Shown: piece by piece, positions 54,209 to 64,000 of the stretch
How the letters are laid out: each line of letters begins with the position of its first letter
Position numbering within the stretch: position 1 is the first letter of the stretch
NCBI GenBank assembly: GCA_023053545.1
Contig: JAKZAN010000006.1
Span: forward strand, 1,059,001 to 1,123,000
Origin: Lepidurus packardi
Lineage: Eukaryota; Arthropoda; Branchiopoda; Notostraca; Triopsidae
Direction of reading: 5' to 3'
DNA length: 64,000 nucleotides
The notes under the pieces: model-generated
Databases searched by the model: none
The model's input: the letters and a program-made list of their open reading frames with translations, nothing else
What the model was told of the DNA's origin: nothing
Translations under genes and position numbers: made by a program

Positions 54209-57200
54209 TTAGAATCTAAATAGCCGGTATTCAGGATCAAATATGAGTATTATTATTGATATGCTAGATTTGTAATAATGATTTTGTGTAAGAAGACAAA
54301 GGTTAGGATCTATCAAGGGGTCGAATACCTTAGAAATTGACCTTGTTATAACAAGAAACAAGGAGGTAATTATGTGATGAATAACTCTGAGGGAAGGAAA
54401 ATCCTTCTCTGTCTCTCACTCTCTCGATCGTTCTTTACTAGTACGATGGATTCCGTTCTTATTTATTTAATCGAAGCCCGCACGTAAGCTCCAGTTACTG
54501 GAGTAGTCTTCATGATAATAGCCATGTTGATGACGGAAACTTCACGAAAATGCCAAGAGGTGCAAATTCTTCTTAGATCTCATTTTTCAACCAAAGTAAT
54601 CTAGATCTACCTACTGCTGTTCCAGCCATAAAATCTCATTCGAGACACTTGTTTCCCATCACACAATGTCAAAATTAAAAACATTCGTGACAGTCGACTT
54701 GAAAGCTTGACATGAAGGGAAAGTTATAAGGCCATTTTTGGCCGGTTTTCCTTCGCTTCCTCTCGGCTCTCCGTGGTCCTCTTGTGGCTCATTATATCGT
54801 CTGAACTTGACTTGTTGCTCCGTTCCTACCTGTCGGGCTGCTCCGTCAAGATTCAAGATTCCCTTCACCTTGACTCGTGCCTGATTTTCAACTTTAGCCA
54901 AAGTAACCCAGAGGCTATTTCAGAAGTTTTGACTATGTTTCTTCTACTTTTCCTCCTCTCCTCTTCCATCCTTTACTCGAAGAACCCTTATTTAGTATGC
55001 ATTGAAAAAAAAGGCAAGGTGCCCTCCAAACCAACGAGACGTTGATAAAGGCTGGAGGGATTTCGAAGATCATGAAAGCGACCGATGGAAGCAGAGTCTG
55101 TTTAACTTAGAACAAGGGCGGACATAAATACTTGGGCCGAGAACGGAGCACGGGGCTGCAAAAATACGTAGAAAATAATATACTAAAATGTTCGAGGTGT
55201 GAGAGAGGAAGGGTGATATGCAAATTGGTTCTCTACTTTTAGCCATGATTCTTTCTGGTTCCTCTGTCCCAGTGGTCGTTTGCACGCTTCCAAGGCCAGC
55301 TTTTTGCCTTTTATACAAGGGATATACCTCCTGCTGTCCAAAACAAGAAAATCGGGGTATACGGAGAGAATATCACACTGTGAATTATGACTTCGTCACC
55401 TATAGAGCTGTAAAGTTATTTGTTTTCCATCAAGTCAACCTCATATTCTCCACTTTCCTTTTTATGATTGTGTCCATCTTTACTCGCTGGCTTGGTTTTT
55501 TGACAATATCGGGCACACAGCGGTCGCGCCTTTAAAAATTTAAAGAGCTTTTTTTTGTTTCTTTCGGTTGGACTTTTTTTTGTTAACAATACAGTCAAGC
55601 CCTAATGTGCTCGCTAACCGCCACGCTTATCCTGCGACGTGCAGCTGTCTTGACGTGAAAGAGAGAAACAAATAGAAAATTGTTTCGTGATCGTTTGCCC
55701 TGATTTACACGACACCTGCCTGCCCGTGTCGAGCTTTACTTGCTGTGCGTCGAACCTCTCGTAGAACGCGCTGCGATTGGTGCGTTTGAATTTAAAAGGA
55801 GATACCAGGTGCAAGACTCGTATAAGCATGGCAACCGTCTCTTGTGCCAGAGCGCGTAAAAAGCCCCTCCTAGGCTTATTGTTGTGTATGCGTATAACGG
55901 ACATTTAAACGAGACGGTGGTGTGGTTCTGCCACCCCCCTCGGGGCTTCCAACGGTCGTAGCCAGGCATTTAACGATTTAAGGCAAATGGCTGATATATG
56001 CTAATGACTATGTGGTGTGGCGTTGGAAATCTATCCATCTTGTCTCACTATATCTTTTAGCAGAAAGTACCGGGGCTTTTCTGAGCCCCTCTCTAAAAAA
56101 CGTTGCATCCATACAGAAAAAATGCACGCTGGTAATAGATAACACCAGAAAACGCCCCTATTTAGGGCGATAAAGCCAGGAAGATATGGAGTGTTTTAGA
56201 GTCAGAATACTTCCTCGCTTAAGAGTCCAACCCCTCCCCACCCCATTCCCCTCCCCGAATAGAGCGTGTTTTCATTGAATAACTTGGATAACTGCCCATA
56301 GCCGTGTATTGTAGTTTTATAATGTAGTTTTTAGTCATAAACATAGCATTTATTGGTTATCAATGGTGGACAATCTGTTTCCGGTGTCGTTTTCTGAATA
56401 AGCAGCTAATGTGAGTTCATGATTTCTAGGTAGGTCTTGACAGGGCGGGTTCATTGTGTGTTGAGACGTTTCAGTGACAACCTTGCGTTCATTAATTATA
56501 CGGGGAGCAGTTTTAGTCTCTGTCTGCCGTTGTAAGTAATGTCATTTGTCACGGGTGCCGACACAAAAGCAGTTGGACTGTAAGGAAGTTGAGAGGTCGT
56601 CGTAGGCCTACTAAGAAGAACGTGACCTGGCATATTCAACAAGTATTTCGTCGCTAGGCTTTTGCCATATTTCACTCCCTCTCTCGGAACATTAAGACGC
56701 TTTGGTGGTTTCCAATTCTGACGGTCAAGAAATCCACGGTTCATGTGTATACATAGTAGACTCCAACTCATGGGTCGGAAGTTGTGGAGTTTTGCTGTTA
56801 ATTATGAGAGCGAACTTGGTACATTTCTCAAGCTTTAGGGGCCAGCGCGTCCTGCTTCTTCTGGAACAATGTAGCCGTTATAAAAGCCTGTAAGCATTAG
56901 GCTGGATTCATTAGGTTCAACTCGTACCCTAAAAAACTAAGTAGAAGGGTTTTTGTAATGTTTATCTTAAATATGGGTGTATTCAATATGCATCTATGGA
57001 TGTAATAAAGGTCAAAGTCAAGCATTCTTCGTTCTGCGTTTTTGCACTTCTTGAAAGCATTTTCTACAAAAATTCTCCTTAAAGCAAGTATGTGCCGAAC
57101 TATATCGGACCAGAAATATAAACGTTTTCCGGCACAACATTCATTCCAGCATACGCAACGTCTTTTGGCAGGTGGCACGGCAATTAAGTAGTACCTAACG

Positions 57201-60200
57201 CCATATTCCTTATTTTGTAACCTATAAGACGCAATTCACTTCCGTTGCCACACTCGGATCCGCCTTTCTCTTTCCTCTTAGGTTGATGGAGTTTTATTGA
57301 ACTTCCGAGGTATTGGCGCCGTTTCTTCCAACGGAACGGACATCCTTTCTGGTGTAACGGTAATAATATGCAAATAACCCAAGCTAGCGTTCCGGTTCTG
57401 TTAGCAAAGGGCCACTTGCATCTGTAATCTGCAAAAAAAGGCATTTTTTGCCCCGTAACGTTGTAATGGCTCATAATTGGCCTTATTCTAGACGTTCAAT
57501 TGTTCGTGTGTCCCACATTCTTGGCTCTGTGACACATAATGCGAGCTTGTTTTGACCATGTCTGCCTTGATGACTTTGGAAAGATGAATTGTCCCTTATA
57601 AATGCGTAGACCATTACAATTGGCTTGTTATGTATACATAGGACGTTATGATGGCATAGAAAGAGAGATAATATTAGGGAGGACAATTGACGAGGCTTTC
57701 GGTGCTTCTCTCTCGCATGGCATATGAGGTCCATGCACGAGACCTTTAGACGAAGAGTGGCAGTGCACTTGATGGCGAAATGGCCCGAACCCCATAATTC
57801 CCCAAAATTTAGCTAACTTCTAGGTTCGTGTCTCGTGCATGTCTTTTAACTTCTGAGGGTTCCGTGTGATTAGACCAATCCCAGGAAGCGTCTATTTGCT
57901 TATCAAAATAATGCGGGAGGCTGACTGGCTGTTTCCTAAGACTATTATTAGTCATTCGAAACCTTCGCTTTGAAGTGCATGAGATACAATTAAAAGACGG
58001 GACGCACATTAGAAAACGATTTAGTTTTATAGGCTATTGTTGCAATCAATGTCTTCTTGAATCAACCTCGATTCATTTGGCCATGTTTCCCAGCAACCTA
58101 AATTGTTGGCTGTTTAAAAGGCCGTAGTGTAACTCAACATAGACAGGCCCCCAACACCGAAGCGAATTGTATGTAGGCGTTAGCGTTTGCAAAGCAAAGA
58201 TTCACAAGATATACGGTAGAGAAGATGGGGCGTAGAGTACGTGAAGTTTTAAGAAGCTTCGTAGCTCAAGAGTAATGTGTTTTGGGAGCGAGGAAAGTGG
58301 AAATGGCTCGTTGGCACGAGAATTGGCAACGAAAAAAAGGTAGTAAATGAGTTCCGAACTTTCCGAATTGGGCCCGTGTGTTCAGACAAATTGGAGGGGG
58401 GAAGTCTGGGTTTGGGTTTGAAAAACGAAAATTGAAGCTGAGGTTTGGTTCCAGTAAAAAGAAGACGGGGAGGGGTTCGCAGATGGTGATGGTTGTAAGA
58501 AAGTTTGAAAGCAGAAGGAGAGAAAAGGAAGAATTCTCGACAGGTCACCTGAAAAGACCCTCTTGGTATACTTTATACTTAAGCAAAAAGCAAGAGGCGG
58601 AGATGAGGCATCCATAAATGTCAGGTCAGCAGGCGGTCACGGTCCATAGCCTATTTCCTCTTTTGGTGCTAGTTATTTAGTACTCACAGCGCTAAAGGTG
58701 TTACCAGAAATATCCCTGAGTTTCTTAACGAACAAGAAATTTGGCGGGAAAGGGAAAATGGGAATCTTTGTCTCGGCCAAATGGGACCTACGATAACGAA
58801 GTTTCACCTTGGGCAGCTTGCATTCGCTGATGTCTCGTATGGAAATGAAAGGAATCTGATCCTTGAAAGGCGGTCTTCAAGAGATGCAGTTTTATGACAT
58901 AGACCCTGCAATCTTGTTAGCTTTCAAGCTAGCTGTAATGACACGTTCTGGAAGATCGCTGGGCTTCGTCTTTCTTTTATGGTCCTGGACGGTGGTCACT
59001 CGAAACACTTTTAGGAAACGTCCTTACCAGCTTTTGTTACTTGCACTTGGAAGTCGCGCCCTGATGCGAACTTTAACCTTAGTGCTAACAAGAGCACGTG
59101 CAGACCACTCAGATGGTTGTCGACATCAACAGTGTCCGGCAGCAGGTGGTCAAATCCTAGTGGTCAAACGTTAAGCTTGCTTTTATGGTAGTTTTTCAGT
59201 CGAAAGTGACGCGGGTCATGTCTGAAAGCTGTTTTTGTTAGAAAAGCAACTGTTGGCTGAGAAAGGAGCTGATGACAGGATTACTTTCTCGAGTTTCGCG
59301 TTTCGGGTTGCACTCTTCCGTGTCTGTTTTTCTGCAGTAAATTTTCCTTCGCCTGACACTTCACGGCGGGCCATCAGCCGGAGACTATTTGGTCACTTAG
59401 AAGTTCCTAAATGAACACCACGAGCGAAACTGTTAATAAACGCATAAAACCGATTAGGCCAACACAAGAAAGTGATATCCGTGAAGTTACTATAGAGTAC
59501 ATACCTGAGAAAAATATCTTCATTGTATGCATGGAGAGCGAAGAAATTAATTGCCAGTCCTCCCTCTAGCTAAACTGGGCGATTAAAAGGAAAAGTTTAT
59601 TTCCTTTGTCCCAAGTTTTCCGGGTTGCATTCTCTGTCTCTGTCGTAAAGTCCAAACTTTTCTACCGTGCATCCAAAATGCTGCGCAGGTACTAAAAACA
59701 TCGGGTTGAGGTGCACGGAAACACAAAGCTTTATTCCTGAGGTTATGGTTAGTCACAAATACGCTCATCATCAAGTTTGATGGGGGAAAAGAAGGGGTTG
59801 GCAAGCTTAAATTTTCCCGAAACTTTAGTTCGGGTAAATGATCAATACATGGGGGAAAAGGGTTAATGAAGCTAAACGTTGATTCATCGCATAAGACTAA
59901 AATGCTATCCACGAGCATCCCCACACTCTAGAAGAGGTTTGAAAACGATTTTTCATCTGGTCAAGACTGAAAATAGGGAATGAAGGCCACACTTGGCCAC
60001 AGGCCACAATTCTATATGATGTGATGGTCGCCAACTTGCACCTGAGGCTGCTTCCCCACGTTTCTTACTAACTAATAACAGGCCTGCCATCTCACATAAG
60101 ACGAAGTTGGCCGGGGGGAAAGGTTCCTAAAGATGCAGAATAGATGCTAGGCGAACGGCCGCAACGTTTTTTTTCTATTTTTGTGTTGTTCTGCCTGAGA

Positions 60201-62426
60201 GAACAAAATAAGGTGCTGAGAGAAGCTGCCGGGCGGGGAGCTATCTTACAGAACCGGTAGTTTGGGTTTCTGTGCACTGCATGTTGCGGGTTTTAATGGT
60301 GGTTTCCAAGCCGAGGCTCATCATGCATTCAGGAGGAGATTTGGGACGAGACCACATGCACATGTGCATCTCAATAGTGCAGTCTTGTCAGTTCCACTGG
60401 AGGAAGACTTTTGAGCCCACTGTAGTATAGAGAATTGATACCATATAAAAGGAAATAAAAAAGAAAAGCGAGGGAGACATCCTCTTATTTTCCGCTGCGG
60501 TAGGCCTATTGTCAAACAAAAACTCTATAGGAGCAGCAGAAAACTTCCGTCCTCTTGGTCTTCATTGAAGACAGCCGTTCTTTTGGGGGAAAAGCGAGAT
60601 TTAGTCAGGCAGAAAATCCTGGGTGATGATTCCCCATAAGTATTTTGTAAGTAGGGGGGTGCCGGGGGATTTGGAGTTGCAATTTTTTATTATTTCCATG
60701 GGCCCAAAGTGAGGATCTCGAGGTGGTAGATGTCTTTCTCTGCACAATACGTGGTGTTTTGTTTGCAAGAAAGATTGCTCGATATGATACTTTCCGAGGT
60801 ATAATGATAGTCGGATGAGCAGAGCTCGTATTCCGCATGCTGAGATAAGTACGTGGTGGTGAGGGTGAGTCTTTTCTCTTGTATCGTGTGTTTCTCGTAT
60901 TAGGGCGTCGCTGAAAGGATGTTCGTCTTATTAGAGGGCTTGGAAGTAGATATTTGGGGGGAAAAACAGAGAGACAGAGGGGGAAAGGACGGATTTCCCT
61001 TTTTGTCGATTGACATGCAATGAGACATGCTGTCTTTATGAGACTTTCTTGGTATTGTTGTCTCTGGGATGGTACCAAACAGCTTCACAAACAAGCCTTG
61101 CGAAGGATCAAGCGTAATGGGAGAAGCTTCTAAATTCCCACACTCATCTTCATTTAAACACTAGGGGTGGATCTCTTATAATCCGAAATATGTGTTCCCA
61201 GCGTAAGCTTCTAGAATGGGTTATCTAAAAAAAAAAGAAACAGTCAAGAGCTCTTTCTTGGATTCATTTACCAACGAGTCGTTTGGGTGAAAAAGAGTCG
61301 TAAGAGGAAAAGGAAAAAGTAAGTAGAGCCGTAAGAGAAAAGGGCCTTAAAAAGTTAAGGAACGTTGAGTTCCATGAAAAAAGCCTTGAGCCTTTATGCT
61401 ATAATTTTTTCTCGTGTCTTGGGTTTGCTAGAAAGTTTCTTTTATGTATTTCTGTTTGGGCTGGGGTGCCAGAAATAAGACACAAAAGCATTTTTTGGTG
61501 TATCTGGCTGTTGCAGGACTGTATTGTATGGGGATTTTCATTGTTGAGGTTCTCATGGCACCCCATAGCAGTGCAAGCAAAGGACGCTGTTGCATACTTA
61601 CATACTATAAAATGAAATGAGTGAGAGAATGATCATCACCGCAGCTAGCACAACCTTTGACTTTGGGCATTGTCAATCTTTACCTTAGCCAAGCTGTGAA
61701 AAACTGTTGTAAAGCAAATGAATAGGCGGAGTACCTTTTCACTCTTGCTTTACCTCGCAGAAAGATCCCGCGCTTTGCGCTGTCTTATGTGTAGTGTGAA
61801 ATCTAGGAATGCTGAGTCATTGAGGATCTCGATGATACCATGCTTTTCCACTGTGTAATCAACACTTCAGACATCCCACAACCATATATTCTACGCAGCT
61901 TAGCTAGGGGATCGATTTAAATCGGGATTTCGGACATGGAAACCATTTTTCAATTTCTTCGCACAAATGTGCATGTTGTTTGCCCCGCAAAATACACCTG
62001 ACGTGTGAAATCGGTAAAGATTTCCGCACCAAAAAAAGGAAAGTGGTTATAATATTGAAACTGAATTACAAGTTGTCTTTCGCATTAGCGGCGTGAGTTG
62101 GCATTTTATTCTGAAGCTGGCGAAAGTGATGAATGAAACGATTCTCCCAATCCATAAGGTTTCCGTGATCGAGTGTTCATCTCCGTGGGTGGCAAAAAGG
62201 CTAAATGCCAGGTTTTTCGCACTCCAGCACGCTAATATGCAATCTCTAAAGTTTGACGAAGAACTTACCTATGTCACTCAAGCCCAGTTTTTGATGTATT
62301 AAACCCCTCGCTTACAACACACAAACATCGTTCAACCCTTGGTCGTGGTCATAACCTCTTGTAAGGAGTGCCTGTTTCATGTACAATTGAAAATGCCGAA
62401 GCTCGACAGCCCGAAACCAAAAAAGT

Positions 62427-62835
62427 ATGGGAGGTGAACGACTGACCTGTAGAGTGGCAGTTAATTACAAGGCATAATCTATCGGTTCCAAGCATGGTTT
62501 AGCCCAATCTTCTAGTGTTTCATGCATTCCTAATTATTATTGTGGCCATACAAACACTCGCAGAGGACCCCAACGTGAACCCCTTTTTGGGGGCTGCAGC
62601 ACTACATTCTCTCTCTTTTTTTCTCTTATATATGGTTCTCGATTTCCTTAACATGTACTATACGTCCCCCACATCAGGGGTCGTCTACCGTAACTCTGCA
62701 GGGTACTATACTACTGCACCGCAGAAACAACAATCATATTCAACTGTCTCTGTCCTCTTAAGATACCTCATGTCCCAAGAGGGATCTTTTGCAGCTGGAG
62801 GAGAGAAAGCCAAGGTGTCCAGACCATGCAAATGA
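62427..62835 (+). CDS. Weak candidate: small secreted protein, two exons
   Basis: ATG at 62427, tiny exon to 62433 (donor GAG|GTGAAC), 82-nt intron, then 62516-62835. The phase-1 join gives MGVFHAFLIIIVAIQTLAED, which looks like a signal peptide with cleavage after TLA, followed by PNVNPFLGAAALHSLSFFLL, MYYTSPTSGVVY and a Tyr/Gln-rich part ending VSRPCK. No family recognised. The first exon is only seven coding bases, so this may be chance. Confidence 0.25.
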
Positions 62836-64000
62836 GTGGAACACAAAAACAACGCAGAAGCTGCGGCAAGTCACATAGGGCGTTTTGACTACTTTACTGA
62901 TGCTTTTTACGGTGCGTGGCGGTCGTTGGTGGTTTATACGTTTTACGTGACTACAGGTTGTTTGGCGTTGGCCACTAAGGCAGCATCTTAGCCTCCTGCA
63001 GTAATACAGGGTTACTATTTTATTGTGGCATGTAGCCCCTCCAAGTTATTAAAACCTAGCATCTACTTGGGCTCTTCTAGAGGAAAATGTAGTCGAAAGT
63101 GGTTGGAAGAAGAACAGGTATGTTGTAAATAAGAAAAAAAACCTGGCTGGACTGGGCAATCCTCGTGCTGCAACGAAAACTTTTAAGATGCGTTAGAGAC
63201 ACAATACGGAGAGTATACACACGTTGTAGCCTTCAAAGGTTGTCCTTAGTTGTCTAGATTAGCTCGAAGCAAAACGTTACTTAGCAATCATATGCAAAAT
63301 GGTCTGGCCCAAAGGGTTTGAATTTGTTATTGAAACTCTCGCAAGCAACCAAACTTCAAAGTAATTTGCAACTGTATAGTGCTTCAGGAGTGCAGGGCAT
63401 TTTTGCCCCGTTAGGCTGAGTACATGGTTGAGGTCAAAGGCTCCAGCGAAATGACAGAGAAGAAAATGAAAAGCAAAAACCCTTTGCCCAAATCATAGAT
63501 GTCAATCCAAATTGCGATTCACAAAGGCTTTTGCACTAGCGTAGAAAAGTAGGGGTTTTTGTGGTCGGAATCTGTCTTGTAAATTACCATGGCAAGACGT
63601 CGGCTTGGCATGTGGACCGAAAAATGCCTAAATGCGATGGCATTAGGCACAAGCATGCATTAGATTAGGGTGGGGTATTTTTTTTCTCATGTGTTGTAGA
63701 AGTAACGTACGGGAAATCACAGTTTCTCCATTAGAAATAAGGTCTCAGCCTCCACGAGACTCATTAATTTGATCGTATATGTCAGTATCTGGACAGCACT
63801 ACACTTAGGCCTTCTTAATAGCTTCAAGTAAAAACAAAATAAAAGTAAATTCAGGTCTATATACGCTTTTGTCCATTGTATATCAAAGCTGGTGGCGTAG
63901 ACTAGCCGTGAGTCCGTGTTTCAAGGAAGGACAGCATTTCCTAAGGCAAATATATTCCGTAACCTTGCCAGGCCACTTCTTCGTCGGTAATTGTGCCCTG
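62836..64000. other. No gene seen at the right edge
   Basis: AT-rich DNA without a frame over 60 codons that has any support, and without recognisable repeats. Confidence 0.5.

Larger units (their letters stand above)
53858..54237. mobile_element. Long imperfect inverted repeat, MITE-like foldback element
   Basis: ATCCTGAATACCGGCTATTT at the left end is matched by its reverse complement at 54218-54237. The arms stay complementary to near the AT-rich centre (about 54,065), except that the left arm has an extra stretch of about 60 nt (roughly 53,973-54,030). Arms carry mismatches, so it is not very recent. No transposase and no clear target-site duplication. Both arms carry a CTCF-like CACTAGATGGCGTC. 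Confidence 0.7.
52706..62426. other. About 9.7 kb with repeats but no recognised gene
   Basis: Upstream region of the TMC gene, then gene-free DNA. Contains a 59-bp tandem duplication (53490-53607) and a 380-bp inverted repeat (53858-54237). Frames such as 58863-59174, 58249-58548 and 60605-61078 are short, overlap antisense frames and show no domain or splice support. Confidence 0.5.

Noticed and set aside
58863..59174. Plus-strand frame of 103 codons with a hydrophobic stretch
   Set aside because: No signal peptide or domain pattern and no flanking exons; compatible with chance.

Overview
This is a nuclear genomic window from a multicellular animal. Its genes are split by short GT-AG introns (mostly about 50 to 130 bp, with a few of several kb). 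I see no bacterial-style operons, rRNA, tRNA or CRISPR. A beaten-path (Beat) immunoglobulin gene, which is an arthropod family, together with nesprin, ninein, SRF, TBCE, XKR and TMC homologues, points to an arthropod. The compact introns suggest a crustacean or insect; the species is not determined.

Layout. (1) 1-8155, minus: the 5' part of a nesprin (SYNE/Msp300/ANC-1) gene, cut off by the left window edge. It has two alternative N-terminal leaders (7511-8155 and 3319-4570) that can both splice into the same actin-binding calponin-homology exons. (2) 8156-16372: no gene recognised; one 67-bp tandem duplication. (3) 16373-24103, plus: a ninein-like centrosomal protein in 15 exons. Its 3.1-kb intron, which splits an EF-hand, holds a complete XK-related (XKR scramblase-family) gene on the minus strand (17134-19137). 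(4) 24812-36641, plus: a serum response factor (SRF) gene with two perfect CArG boxes in its upstream region. The MADS domain is near the 5' end. There are two possible C-termini: a histidine-rich one read directly through a strong splice donor, and a distal one from five small exons about 9.7 kb away. (5) 37412-39728, plus: tubulin cofactor E (TBCE). (6) 40139-42248, minus: a Beat-family immunoglobulin gene convergent with TBCE. (7) 44992-45629, plus: a tentative small cysteine-containing membrane protein. (8) 45791-52705, minus: a transmembrane channel-like (TMC) gene with an unusually large glycosylation-site-rich insert. A separate gene on the same strand (47675-48475), with its own TATA box, 5' UTR intron and poly(A) signal, lies in one TMC intron. 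(9) 52706-64000: largely gene-free. It contains a 59-bp tandem duplication, a 380-bp inverted repeat with CTCF-like motifs in both arms, and one weak two-exon candidate near 62.4-62.8 kb.

Functionally the genes touch cytoskeleton and organelle positioning (nesprin, ninein, TBCE), an actin-responsive transcription factor (SRF), and neuronal or sensory membrane proteins (Beat, TMC, XKR). This is a set of neighbours rather than an operon-like system. Exon models were built by hand from reading frame, splice consensus and codon phase. The summed coding lengths of the complete models (ninein 3507, XKR 1629, spliced SRF 1326, TBCE 1551, Beat 813, TMC 4332 nt) are all divisible by three, which supports them. 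All family names come from recognising protein sequence, not from a database search.
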